DNA from: Entoloma clypeatum
Taxonomy: Eukaryota > Basidiomycota > Agaricomycetes > Agaricales > Entolomataceae
Length of the DNA stretch: 64,000 bases
NCBI GenBank assembly: GCA_963565915.1
Contig: OY751485.1
Coordinates: 3,534,001 to 3,598,000, forward strand
Direction: 5' to 3'
A program made the position numbers and the translations under genes. Of this stretch, positions 23,101-33,369 are shown in pieces. A model generated the notes under the pieces. The model searched no databases. It was not told the DNA's origin and saw only the letters and a program-made list of their open reading frames with translations. Every line of letters starts with the position of its first letter. Within the stretch, counting starts at the first letter, position 1.

Positions 23101-23836
23101 GGGATCTTATCAAAGTTCTCCTTCTCGAAGAGATGAGCAAATCATTCAACATATGAGGGTTGTTTGGTTGTGGGAGGTGGTGTGGGAGTGACAGCTTCCA
23201 AAATAGGGTCTCCAGGCTTCCATTTCTGATCCGACTTTTTGGGTGCATCTTTGTCGCGCACCTCAACCATGCAAACCCGGTGTTTGCGACCATCAAGGTT
23301 AACCCTGAAATCTGAGTGTTTGGTTCGACATGTTGTTGGGCACCAGTTAAATGTTACCGCACCGGTTGTCCAATTGATTGTGGGGTTGTGGTGTACCAAC
23401 CAGTCATGTCCCAAGAGCATGTCCGTCCTCCCAATGTCCAGTACCATTGCTTCCATGGTTTCCTGATGTGCTCCCAAATCCAGCTTGACTTCGGCAAGTT
23501 GGCTCGCTTTCTGTTGTCGATTTGGTGATCCATCCGCATTTAGAATTGCTATGGGTGGTATTTCTCACGTGGGGAGGTTCTGTTCACATACTATTCTGGG
23601 ATGGATGGATGTGCGTTCACATCCGCTGTCAACCTCAGGTCGAATAACCTTTGGTCCTCGTCGTGTTTTGAGCTGAGCTAACAGCCTGATCTCTTGTCTT
23701 TTCGGAGGTTTATCTCCCTTCACAATCTTAGTCGACGCAGCGGCTCGCTTGGCAGGGATGACATAGGTTCTATTGTCTGCAGTCATACAAGGCAAGCAAG
23801 TCCGTTTAATAGATAAGGGTCGCGACTTAGCGTCGT
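20187..23836 (-). pseudogene. Family A pol, A2
   Basis: Same domain order as in A1. The stretch 20187-22811 is a continuous 874-codon frame from RT (IYMDD) through RNase H, integrase and a complete chromodomain ([20 protein letters not shown]). Upstream, TGA codons break it at 22830-22832 (shared with A3), 22893-22895 (A1 and A3 have CGA), 23142-23144 (A3 has CGA) and about 23565-23567 in the protease region (shared with A3). The protease keeps DSGC. Because two stops are shared by A2 and A3, they descend from an already damaged or trans-complemented lineage. Confidence 0.92.
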
Positions 23837-24703
23837 TTAATCGGACCCTTTGGGAAAATCCTTCTTGTCGGCTTCTAAGATTGTGGTTTCATCATTCTCG
23901 GCATCTTCCTCGGACACCTTCCTAACCCTTCCGGAGTTCTTCTTCGGCTTGCGGCAGTTGCGCGCGATATGGCCTTCTTGGTCACAGTTGAAACACTTGC
24001 GACCATCTTTCTTCTTTGGAGTGCTACAGTCTTTAGCCAGATGACCGAAGCGTTGACAGTTGTAGCAACGGGCTACTCCTGCTTTGTCGATCTCCATGGC
24101 CTTGCCCTGACCACCATAAGTGGTACCCGATCCGGTGCGCATGTCGCCGCCACCTCGGATGACCAGTGCGTGTCCTTCCATCTGTCGTCCTTTGTTTCGG
24201 ATCTCCTTTGCGTAATCGGTGTATGTTTTGCCATCACTAGCCACTTGTTCAGAGATTCTGCGGTTGACATTCTTCTCTAGGATGTATTTCCCAGTTTCTT
24301 CGCCAAGGTTTGACAGCTTCAAGAGTTCTTTGAATTCATCCAAGAATTCGTCAACGGTGCGTTTCTCTTGTTTCAGGACTTCAAGTCTTGCTTTGGCAGC
24401 AACCGACTTGTTGGCAATGAAGAATCGTGTGGCGATGTCATCAGAAAAACCTAGCCAGGTGATGTTCTCGTTGTTGACAGCAAGAGCATCTAACTTGTTA
24501 CTGGCCCAGTGTCTGCCGGACCCTTCCATCATATGGGATAGCACTGCAAGAATCTTCTGATCATCTGTGAGGCTCTTTTGGAACCTGATGTATAGTTTGG
24601 TGGCTTTCCACCACTCGTCAAAAGTATATCTGTCCTTGAACATCCTGGGATCCTTGATGATCTTGGATGTATCCATTGTCTGTACTGCTGGGGCTTCTGC
24701 CAT
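23837..24703 (-). CDS. Family A gag, A2 (open)
   Basis: 288 codons from the ATG at 24703 without interruption: capsid-like region, then two CCHC knuckles (CYNCQRFGHLAKDC, CFNCDQEGHIARNC) and an acidic C-terminus. Gag binds and packages the element RNA. Pol begins in the -1 frame within the last ~35 nt; no canonical slippery heptamer is visible in the overlap (the frame reads GAT TTT CCC AAA GGG TCC). Upstream of the ATG the frame is protein-like but crosses a TAG that A1 also has, so the true N-terminus may be longer in an active relative. Confidence 0.85.
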   Translation of the reverse strand: MAEAPAVQTMDTSKIIKDPRMFKDRYTFDEWWKATKLYIRFQKSLTDDQKILAVLSHMMEGSGRHWASNKLDALAVNNENITWLGFSDDIATRFFIANKSVAAKARLEVLKQEKRTVDEFLDEFKELLKLSNLGEETGKYILEKNVNRRISEQVASDGKTYTDYAKEIRNKGRQMEGHALVIRGGGDMRTGSGTTYGGQGKAMEIDKAGVARCYNCQRFGHLAKDCSTPKKKDGRKCFNCDQEGHIARNCRKPKKNSGRVRKVSEEDAENDETTILEADKKDFPKGSD

Positions 24704-25489
24704 GTCTAGAGTCTGCAGAGGAGAAGAGGGGTTGGGTTGTTGGGATGAAGATGGGGTTCGGGATACAGGTAAGGATTGAAAATGAGTCCCTGTTCTAGGC
24801 GTCTGTTCGATATCTGACTGCGCGGAGTCAAAAGTAAATTCGTCAGGGGACTCGTCGGTGGAATCAGTGGCAAAACGTTCAGAGTATTTCCTCTGTAAAT
24901 CTCTAAGGAATCTCTGTTCCTGCGCATCTGTTGGTTGCGAGAAGGGGTCAAGTCTCTCGTTTCGTGCCCAACGGTTGTACTCGGTCTGTTGTTCTTCGGT
25001 GGTGAAGTGGGCGTAGATCTGCTGCTTTGAGTAAGATGTGATGATGTGGCTCTGGGACGTCTCGATGTGAGTGTCCTAATCAATCTTCTGATAACGGTTG
25101 TCTGGACACCGATAAACTCTCTGATCTCTGTGATCTGACTGAGGTCCTTCTTGAACACGAAAGCTTTCGAGTTCATTCTGTCGGGCGTTATAGCGCGCGA
25201 TCTGGTGTTGCCGAGCAAGATGGATGCTCTCTGCTATCTCGCCGTGGGGGCGATGCTCGTCGTTGTCTAGTTCTTCGTCAAGCACCTGCTGTAGGATGCG
25301 ACGGATCTCTGATTCAATGTACTGCTGGATGAGTGTAAAATCAATACTGTCTCGAGGACTTAGCTCCTCCTGTTGGGCTTCTGGCGTGCTGAATGGGTTA
25401 CTGGTGAAGTCTTCAAAGAAGCGCAATGTCTTGACTTGTCTGGTAGTTGCTCTCTTCGCTCTGGGTGAACCTAACGAGATTTAGCAACT

Positions 25490-25890
25490 TGTTATGCGTA
25501 ACAAACCGTTCCAAGGTTCGGGCAGAGTATGCAGGAAGTGGAAAGGTGACGAGCAATGTGATTGCTAAATCTAAGGAATCTACTACAGTACAAGAGGTTT
25601 ATATAGGTACTGACTATAGGCGGTAGCGGATGAGTCAGTACTGCAGAAGGCAGTGCGCATGAGTAAGGCGACTGCGGAAGGCTATGTACAGTTAGTAAGC
25701 TGACTGCGGGAAGCGAGTCAGCATGGGAGTGAAGTATACTAAAGGGGATGATGAAGTAATGTAATGAGTCAGACTGGGAATCGAAGGTTGCGAAAGTAGA
25801 CATTAGACATAGTAAGTTCGTAAGAGGGCGCCGAGTCGGGCCAATAAGTAAAAGAGATGACGTGGTCCTCATACCATAGAGTCTGTAACA
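25490..25890 (-). repeat. 5' LTR of A2
   Basis: 401 bp. Carries TATATAAAC and the AGATTTAGCAA self-primer (element strand); the matching site TTGCTAAATCT is 2 nt beyond its inner end, at about 25477-25487. Confidence 0.92.
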
Positions 25891-25904
25891 CTTATCCATG
25901 GCAG

Positions 25905-26457
25905 TATTACGGCGATAGCCTACAACAGCAAGTCCAAGAATCGAGTCATGTGGGTTCGAACTGTTTCCACAACAAGTCCCTCAGTAGGTCAACTTGGTCA
26001 ATCAGCGAGCTCCTCAAGAGGACGACTCGGTTCGATGCAGCTGAGCTAAGTCCTCGCAAGGCACTTAGTTTGAGAGTGTTCCAGATAAGACAAGTAAGCA
26101 TTAATTGCCTAGGTCAAGCTAAGGACCTCTACTCTAAGGTTACTGGTCTTATATACATTATCCTATGGCTATAAATAAGTATGTGCTGCGTAGGAGCTAA
26201 ATAGGCCATTGGTTAGATAGATGTTTCAAGGAGGCTGTGGCATAGGAGTCAGAGATAAGGCCTCAAGGCTGTGAGTCAGAGATAACAAGTGAAAATGTAT
26301 CTAAAAGGGGAATTGTCCGAGTTGATGTGAGTCATAGCGCTGATAGGGGGGACACGTGTCCCAGGGTCATCGGAGTTAAGTGAAACGGGGTCTGATAAGG
26401 ATTGAGGGCCGAGGGGTCGTGTGAAGGCACATAGGAAGAGGGTGAAAAAGTGTAACA
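25905..26457 (-). repeat. 3' LTR of element B
   Basis: 553 bp. The outer end reads TATTACGGC where the other LTR has TGTTACGGC, so the terminal TG has mutated. Position 26298-26299 is the unoccupied TA site that in the other LTR holds the Tc1-like element. Confidence 0.92.
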
Positions 26458-26498
26458 TTACCCCCCATCTATGCTTGAGGTCACTGGCTTCAATGTTT

Positions 26499-27413
26499 TC
26501 AGGTTGCCATGTTGTGCACGGCGTCGTCGTCAAATTCGTATGGCTCGCCCTCAAGATCTGCATAGCCAGAGCCAAGACACTCATAGTCATAATGTCCAGG
26601 CGCCTTCTTCTCGCACTTTTCGCACTGATAGAGTGCACACTGACACTCAATGTGTCCTTTAGCTCCGCACATGCCGCATTGGTGCCCTTTGTCAATGTGT
26701 GGCCATCCTGCAGGACAGCGCCAAGGTCTGCTCGGTGAGTGAGCGCGTCCGTGTGCGTCAATCTCGTAGCCAACACAATCGGGTTCGTTGGTGAGGTCGA
26801 TGGGGATTTGATATGAGGAACCATGTCCGAGTGGGACAGACATGATCGTGCATATGGTTTTTCTTCTGGAGTGCTTAGCAACTCCAAGGGACGGTTTCTT
26901 TCCTTTCACGTCAGTCTTGACGCTGGAAAGGCTTCGGTCGCTGGTTAAGGGCAACACAGATTTGGCGGGGGAAGGGGTAGTCAGGGGGTCAGGGTTTCTG
27001 ATGACAAGGGGAACTTGGTTAGGGACGGGGGTCGGTTCAGGGGTGGGTTCGGGTATGGGGACCATCGGGGTAGGGGGTCTTGGGGCGGGATTTATGAGCG
27101 CAAGGTCGGGATAGTTGGAGCGTGTGGGGAACAGTCTTTCAAAACGTCGGTAGACTCCTCTGTCTACCAGAAGATCAGTGTGATTGTCAATGAGGCGGGC
27201 GATAGAGGCAGAAGTGTTGTAATGGTACTCCCGGATAGCAATGAGTCCATACAATGCATTGACCAGAAACTGGTCTGTTTCGTCTTCAAGTCTTCCAAGG
27301 ATGTTGTTCTCGTCTTCGGGGTTGGTGAATAGGTTTAGGAGTTGGGACCGTCTGGTGTGTCTGTTGGTGTTGAAGCGCACTTCTTCGGGGGAGGCAATGC
27401 AGAGGTTGGACAT
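26499..27413 (-). CDS. Third ORF of element B: proline-rich protein with two zinc knuckles
   Basis: About 304 codons from the ATG at 27413 (ACCATGTCC context); the frame is open further up to 27515, overlapping the pol end. It starts ~30 nt after the expected pol stop and ends 41 bp before the 3' LTR. N-terminal ~120 residues are helical (NILGRLEDETDQFLVNALYG), then a Pro-rich linker (PEPTPEPTPVPNQVP), and a C-terminal cysteine domain: CGMCGAKGHIECQC fits C-x2-C-x4-H-x4-C and CEKCEKKAPGHYDYEC fits C-x2-C-x6-H-x4-C. The end is acidic. The frame is intact although gag and pol are broken. A nucleic-acid-binding accessory protein is plausible, but this is inference from the knuckles; no standard Ty3 domain accounts for it. 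Confidence 0.65.
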   Translation of the reverse strand: MSNLCIASPEEVRFNTNRHTRRSQLLNLFTNPEDENNILGRLEDETDQFLVNALYGLIAIREYHYNTSASIARLIDNHTDLLVDRGVYRRFERLFPTRSNYPDLALINPAPRPPTPMVPIPEPTPEPTPVPNQVPLVIRNPDPLTTPSPAKSVLPLTSDRSLSSVKTDVKGKKPSLGVAKHSRRKTICTIMSVPLGHGSSYQIPIDLTNEPDCVGYEIDAHGRAHSPSRPWRCPAGWPHIDKGHQCGMCGAKGHIECQCALYQCEKCEKKAPGHYDYECLGSGYADLEGEPYEFDDDAVHNMAT

Positions 27414-27442
27414 GGTGATGAGAAGATGTGGATCGTTGGGGT

Positions 27443-30400
27443 TCAAAGGTGGTGGGTCTGTTTGTAAAGACCCAGTGTTTCCTGAGCTCTTTTTAAGTTG
27501 GATTCTGGTTCCCATGTGTTATCCCTTGATGGGTATCCCACCACTTGACCAAATACTTGTACCCTCTGCCCTGTCGCTTATGGGTAAGAACTGCTTCCAC
27601 TTCGTACTTGTGTTCTCCTTCAATCAGATCAGGAGGTGGGTTGTGGAAGTTTGGTCCATCTGTGTCATTTTTCCGATAAGGTGTTAACAAGGAGGCGTGG
27701 AAAACAGGGTGGATCTTCCATTGTTCTGGCAGTTTCAGCTTGTACATCAGGGGCCTGAGCACCTCGGAAATGGTGAAGGGTCCTTCTCTTTTGGGTGCCA
27801 GTTTTCTGGAAGGGTATCCGATTCGGAGGTTCTTCCCTTCTAGCCATACCTGTTCTCCTTTTCCAAACAGAGTGAAGCCTCGTATTGATCTTTCTGCCAT
27901 CATCTGACAGGCCAGTTCGTGCGCTGCCAGTGCTTCATCTCTTGCTTGCTTTAGCTCTTTGAGCCGTTCCTCTATGCTTGGCATGTTCGTCTTATCAAAT
28001 GCCAATGATATGTCTCTTGGTTCGTATCCCATCATTAGATAGAATGGGGATCGTTTTGTCATGGAGTGGGTTCTCTGGTTATGACAGAACTCCATTGTTG
28101 AGTTGTGATTGTGCCATGTTTCAGGATTATTTGAACAGAACATCCAGAAATAGATCTCAAGTTCTTGATTCGCATGTTCCGTTTCTCCATCAGTTTGGGG
28201 GTGGTAAGTCATACTCATCATCAGTTTGATCCCTAGGAGTCGTCCTAATTCTCTGAAGACCTGAGAAGCAAATTGTGGCCCTCTGTCAGACAGAATAGAG
28301 TCTGGGAGTCCAAATCTTTGGTACACGTGGTCCAAATAAAGTTTGGCGGTGAGGGTCGCGTCGGTGGTTTTGGTACAAGGGATGGAAATTACCCCCTTCA
28401 TAGAACCATGGTCTACTATGACCATGATACTGTCAAATCTGTTGCTCTCGGGCAGGTCTGTGATGAAGTCGATCGTTGTCTGTGAGAATGGTCTGGCGTC
28501 CTTTTGTGCCTTGATCGGCATCAATCCAGGGTTTGTGGGGCGTGTGTTGACTTTCATTTGTTGGCAGGTTGCACATCCTCCAACATAATTCTTGATAAAC
28601 ACATACATTCCTGGCCACCAATAGTTTTGCCTAACCAACTCCAAGGTTTTTAGATATCCTGGATGTCTGCTTGGTAAGGAGTCGTGATATCGTTTCATTA
28701 TTTCCCAGCGCAAAGTCTCATCTGGTGGTACATAACATCTGTCATGGAAGAATAATATCCTGTCTTCTGTTCTCCATTCTGATAAATGGGATTTAATCAG
28801 GGGGGTCCCTGATTCTTTTAGGGCGGTGATGGCTTTTGAGAAGAGCTCATTGTTTTCGGTTCCTTTTAGAATATCTCCTTGTAGCTCAAGGTCCACTGTC
28901 TTGACAAAAATGTCATCTGGTAAGACAATGATGTCTTCGTTGTCTGTATCTTCTTTGGGTATATGGTCCGGTCGCCTCGACAAGGCATCAGACTGGATCA
29001 TCTTTGATCCTGGCATGTGTACTAGTTTTAGTTCAAACTCGGAGAGATACAATCTCCACCGTGCTTGCCGTCTGTTCAATTTCTGGGGTTCCTGGTAATA
29101 TGTCAGGTTCTTGTGATCTGATAGAACAACCGTTGGAAATGGTGACCCAAGGAGGTAATGCCTCCAGGTTTCCAGTGATCGGATAATTTCCAAGAGTTCC
29201 CGATCATAGATCTTGTAGTTCCGTTCTGCTGCAGAGAACGAGTGCGATATATACCCGCAGGGGTGCCAGTCTCTGTTTACATCTTGTTGGCGCAGTACTG
29301 CTCCTGTCGCCCATTTGGATGCATCAGATTCTATGATGAATGGTTTGTCAGTGTTTGGCATTAACAATACCGGTGATTCTGCGAATTTGTCCTTTAACGT
29401 GTCAAATGCTGTTTGGCAGTCCTCATTCCATTCCCATTCCTGATCCTTTTTGGTCAGATCATTCAGGGGTTTGGCAATGTCCGAGTAGTGTCCGATAAAC
29501 CTTCGATAGAAGTTCCCAAATCCAAGGAAGCATCTGACCTGCTTCACAGTTACGGGTTCCGGCCATTTTGCTATCCCCAATAACTTAATGGGGTCCATTG
29601 CGATTTCGTTTTCTTTGATAATGAGTCCGAGGTATTTGCACTGCCTGACTCCAAATTCGCATTTTTCCAGGTTGAGATAGAGGTCATTTTCTATCATCTT
29701 TCTGAGTACGCGGAGTGTCCGTCTGGTGTCGTCTTCATTGTTGACTGAGAATATGAAGATGTCGTCCAAATAAATGAGCAACCATCCTTCTTCAAGTGCT
29801 TCTTTGAAGATTTCGTTCATCATCACCTGAAACATGGGTGGCATACCTGCCAGCCCAAAGAAGGCAACCAAGGGTTCGTACAACCCTCGATTGGTTTTGA
29901 ATGCAGCCTTCCATTCATCGCCAGGTTTGATCTGTACGTTGTTGTATCTCCAACGCATGTCCAGTTTAGTAAAGACCTTTGCTCCTTTCAGTTTGTCCAG
30001 TAAATCTCTGACCAGGGGTAACGGGTATGCGTTCTTTACCATTCCTTCGTTCAATTGCCAATAGTCTTGACATGGTCTGAGTTTATCCGAGTCCTTTTTA
30101 GCCACAAAGAAAAAGGGTGATGCCATTGGTGATTTCAAGGGTCTGATGTACCCCTTTCGAAGGTTCTCATCAAGGAATTCATCCAATTTTGTTTGTTCTT
30201 CCAGTGACAAAGGATAAACCTTACAGTCTTTTGGGGTGAAGTCTGGTTTCAAGTCAATTGTGTGGTCCCATGGTTTGTGTTCCGGTAATCTCTCAGATGC
30301 CGTTTTCTCGAACACCTTCCGATACTAATTGTATCGTTCTGGTAGTTCTTTCTTTGGTTTGTCCGCGGTGTCCATATTGTGTGAGAGTTTCTGGGAGATC

Positions 30401-31137
30401 GAGGTTTTGGCTTGGATCCAAATATCCTCAATGGGTTTGTCCGTTGTGACATATGTCCTGAATAGGTCGAGGTCATCGTCTGATTCTTCATCTATCCTTT
30501 TCAGGATAGGTCCATTTGCCAGTAGAGCCTCCTTTTTTGGTTTAAGGGTCTCTTCATCATTAATTTCTTCTATCGTCGCATAGATCTTTTGTTTGGGTCT
30601 TTCTTTCATCCATGCAGCAATTGCAATGGGTTTCTTGTCTTTTGATGCCAAGAGCTCATCAAATTTCTTCCTCATGACTCCTGCTAGGGTTTTTTTGAAC
30701 CTGATAGTTTCAATATCCAAGGTTCCTTTTTCCCAATCAATCTTCGGGTTGTATTATTTCAACCATGGTAACCCCAAAATGGCGGTTTCCTTTCCAAGTC
30801 TGGTGACCAAGAATCTGATGTTGAGTTCTTTGTCATCAATCCAGGTCTTCTTCCATGTGCAATGGGTGATCGTTCTTTCTTTGTTCTTTGTCCCATCCAC
30901 ATTGAACACATGAATGGGCTTTAGTAACGGAATAAGCTCCATTTGGTTGGCTGTGGCGAACTTCTGATCCAAGAAGGTTCCTCCTGCTCCTGAGTCTATC
31001 AGGGCATTTGTCTTTGGTTTTTCATCAATGCTTTCTCCTTCTCCTGACATTGAAATGGGGATCGAAAAAGATTTGTCATTCATGTCGGCTACAATTACAG
31101 GGGATAGGGAGATTGAAAACTGAGCGGGGGCTGACAT
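27443..31137 (-). pseudogene. Element B pol (protease-RT-RNase H-integrase-chromodomain)
   Basis: Begins near the ATG at 31137 in the -1 frame relative to gag. Protease IDSGAGGTF and ILGLPWLK; RT with [10 protein letters not shown] and GFGNFYRRF; RNase [14 protein letters not shown]; integrase finger ([13 protein letters not shown]...CATCQQ) and DDE residues ([29 protein letters not shown]); chromodomain [24 protein letters not shown]. Damage: TAA at 30754-30756 after WLK, TAG at 30325-30327, and a 1-nt deletion in the chromodomain near 27530 that throws the frame to a stop at 27493; restoring the frame by eye carries the chromodomain on to about 27443. These stops are not CGA-type. Confidence 0.92.
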
Positions 31138-31151
31138 CGGTACAGGCCGCT

Positions 31152-31481
31152 TTATTGAAAACCCTGCTTCTCCATCTTGGAGATTAAGGCGTCTTGTTCC
31201 TCATTTGGTAAGTCCTTGAAAATGCCTCGGATATGGGCATATGCATTGGAGGCTTTTTTGAATGTGTTGTTCGCAACCGGGGTCTTTCCTCCTTTGTGTG
31301 CATCAGCACGATGTCCTGCCTGATGGCAGACGAAGCACAACTCTTTCTTGAAGTGGTCGTCTCTCTCTTCGGCAGTCAGCCAGTCGATGTCCATGGCATT
31401 TGGGTCTGGGGCGAAGTGCGTGTTTTGGGGTGCAGGGTTATAGTTAACCTTGAATTTCTTCTTTTCCCCATCGGGCCTGAG
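31152..31481 (-). pseudogene. Element B gag, C-terminal part
   Basis: Contains one CCHC knuckle (CFVCHQAGHRADAH, with the last Cys replaced by His) and ends KMEKQGFQ before a TAA at 31152-31154. The gag frame is cut at 31481 by the family-C insertion and resumes at 39124. Heptamer GGGTTTT (plus 31158-31164, in gag frame as G GGT TTT) is a canonical -1 slip site just before the stop. Confidence 0.85.
31158..31164 (-). promoter_or_regulatory. Candidate -1 frameshift heptamer, element B gag/pol
   Basis: G GGT TTT in gag frame, two codons upstream of the gag stop. Pol lies in the -1 frame, open across this point, so the signal is of the right kind and place. No downstream structure was assessed. 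Confidence 0.5.
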
Positions 31482-32171
31482 TGTTATATCCGTCTCCGAA
31501 TCTCCGATCCACTCCGATCGTCCTCCGACATTCCGGACATCCATTACCTCCGCATCTCCGCACGTTGCCATTGTGCATTTCATATTCATAAATGCCTTTA
31601 TGCATTTCATATTCATATTCCCGTTTACTTATGCATCGCCTTTTCCGCATGGTCCGTTGACTGACATCTCTGATGTTCGTTACAGTCACTGGCAACTTAC
31701 GCCACAACTCCGGACCTACTCCGACCATCTCCGTAAAGTAATATCATTTAGGTATTTAAGCTCGTACCATACCTGTAGTTCCTCAGTTCGAATATCAACA
31801 AAGTTCACTCCTCTACTCCCCGTTCATGCCAGAGATCCTCGCTGTGGTACAATACGCCGACGACATCCTCATCTACTGCTCTTCCTCCATTGTTACCCTT
31901 CGACGAGCTCAGTACTGTGTCCGAGTCACAACTCCGATGTTGTCCGACCATTTCCACGTCAATGTGTCTCTCACCGAGATCTTTCTGAGGACCTCCGCAC
32001 CTCCGACCTCTCCTCCGACCTCCTGAAATTGGGACACCTTATCCAACAAACAGCGGCGCAACACATACATTGAAGCCATGTCCCTCCCCTTTGTCGTTCC
32101 GCTCCGGTCTCAGTTCTACGTCCAACCTCCGACGGACTCCGACGAAGCTCCGACTTTTCACCTACTTAACA
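31482..32171 (+). repeat. 5' LTR of element C
   Basis: 690 bp, TGTTATAT...CTTAACA. Contains TATTTAAG (31753-31760) and, 32 nt after its start, AGTTCGAATAT (31785-31795), the putative self-primer. Confidence 0.93.
31753..31760 (+). promoter_or_regulatory. TATA box of the C 5' LTR
   Basis: TATTTAAG, 32 nt before the 11-nt self-primer. The same sequence is kept in the other C LTR copies. Confidence 0.6.
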
Positions 32172-32173
32172 GT

Positions 32174-32184
32174 ATATTCGAACT
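32174..32184 (+). promoter_or_regulatory. Self-primer binding site of element C
   Basis: ATATTCGAACT begins 2 nt after the LTR and is the exact reverse complement of AGTTCGAATAT at 31785-31795. Confidence 0.75.
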
Positions 32185-32211
32185 CAAACCGTTTTTGGAT
32201 TCCTGCTAGTC

Positions 32212-33369
32212 ATGGCACTCCGAAACACCAAGACAGCAAAAGCCGCAGAAGCTGGCACTTCTAGGCAACAGGTTCTACAAAATGTCGAACAATGTTTAAC
32301 AGAACTATCCCCCGTAACTCCCACTACTCCGACACCTCCGGGTTTTCGGCCCATCACACCTCCGCATAATATTCCGATCCCCACTTCCCCCATAGAATCC
32401 ACACCCCCGTCTCCTCAGAATATTTTCGGCCCACAAGCCCTTGCGGATGCTTTCCTCTTAATGACCAATGAACTCAAACGCAGCAAAGGTCACAAGCATC
32501 ACAAAAAGGCTAAGGATCCGGACACCTTCAACGGTGCTGATCCCCGAAAACTGGACCAGTTCATCCTCCAATGCACATTGTTCTTCCGCGACAACTCCAA
32601 GTATGACGATGACTCTGCCAAAATCACTCTCGCCATCTCTTTCCTCCGAGGCACAGCTCTTGATTATTTTGAGCATTTCATCATCGAACCGGACCCGGAC
32701 AACCCCCTGGACTGGTATGAAGATTGGTCCACATTCCTCCGCATGCTCTGCACGGAATTCGGGGTCATTGACCCTGTTGTGGATGCTGCCGACTCTTTGG
32801 ACAATCTCAAAATGCGCGAAAATCAATATATTCTCAAGTATAATATTGAGTTCACATGCCTTGCTGCCAAAACGCACTGGGACAGCTCCGCCCTGCATCA
32901 CCGGTACTACTCCGGGTTGGCGGAGCGGATTAAAGATGTCCTTGGGACTCAAGCAAAGCCAAGCACGTTACCAGCACTTAGGGAGCTAGCACAGACTATT
33001 GATGCTCGCCACTGGGAACGTCATCGCGAGAAATCCTGCTCCAACAAATCTGCATCCAAATCCGACAAATCCGAAGCTAAAACCCCCTCCGCAAACTCCG
33101 ATAAAAACTCCAAAGCCAAACTGCAGACACAGAACCAGGGCAAACAGTCAAAGCCTTCCTCCGCTCCCAAGTCCGACATCTCCGACAAACTCGGAAAAGA
33201 CGGAAAGCTAACTCCGGAGGAACGCAAACACTGTTTTGACAACAACCTCTGTATGTTTTGTGGCAAAGCTGGACACGTTGCGAAAGATTGCCTGAAGTCT
33301 TTGTTCTCCGCCTCTAAGGCTAAGGCGGGCGCTGCCCAAGCCAAGACCACGGACGAAACAAAAAATTAG
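32212..33369 (+). CDS. Family C gag
   Basis: 385 codons, ATG 27 nt after the primer site, uninterrupted. N-terminal Pro/Thr-rich stretch (~33-70), Ty3-type capsid domain (~95-270: [43 protein letters not shown]), a Lys/Ser-rich linker and one zinc knuckle [14 protein letters not shown] (~345). Gag forms the particle and binds RNA. It ends at a TAG directly after the heptamer AAAAAAT, and pol continues in the -1 frame. Confidence 0.92.
   Translation: MALRNTKTAKAAEAGTSRQQVLQNVEQCLTELSPVTPTTPTPPGFRPITPPHNIPIPTSPIESTPPSPQNIFGPQALADAFLLMTNELKRSKGHKHHKKAKDPDTFNGADPRKLDQFILQCTLFFRDNSKYDDDSAKITLAISFLRGTALDYFEHFIIEPDPDNPLDWYEDWSTFLRMLCTEFGVIDPVVDAADSLDNLKMRENQYILKYNIEFTCLAAKTHWDSSALHHRYYSGLAERIKDVLGTQAKPSTLPALRELAQTIDARHWERHREKSCSNKSASKSDKSEAKTPSANSDKNSKAKLQTQNQGKQSKPSSAPKSDISDKLGKDGKLTPEERKHCFDNNLCMFCGKAGHVAKDCLKSLFSASKAKAGAAQAKTTDETKN
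33360..33366 (+). promoter_or_regulatory. -1 frameshift heptamer at gag/pol, element C
   Basis: A AAA AAT in gag frame, followed immediately by the gag stop TAG (33367-33369). Fits the canonical X XXY YYZ slip site; pol is open in the -1 frame from here. Confidence 0.65.

Larger units (their letters stand above)
19247..25890 (-). mobile_element. Ty3/gypsy chromovirus family A, copy A2 (full length)
   Basis: 6644 bp with 401-bp LTRs at both ends and a perfect 5-bp duplication CTTAT (19242-19246 and 25891-25895). The LTRs differ at about twenty positions by eye, so it is older than A1. Order is the same as in A1. It lies 14 bp from the left end of element B, in the same host sequence. Confidence 0.95.

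Noticed and set aside
26499..27413. Envelope gene of an errantivirus-like element
   Set aside because: No signal peptide, furin site or membrane span; the C-terminus is a zinc-knuckle domain.
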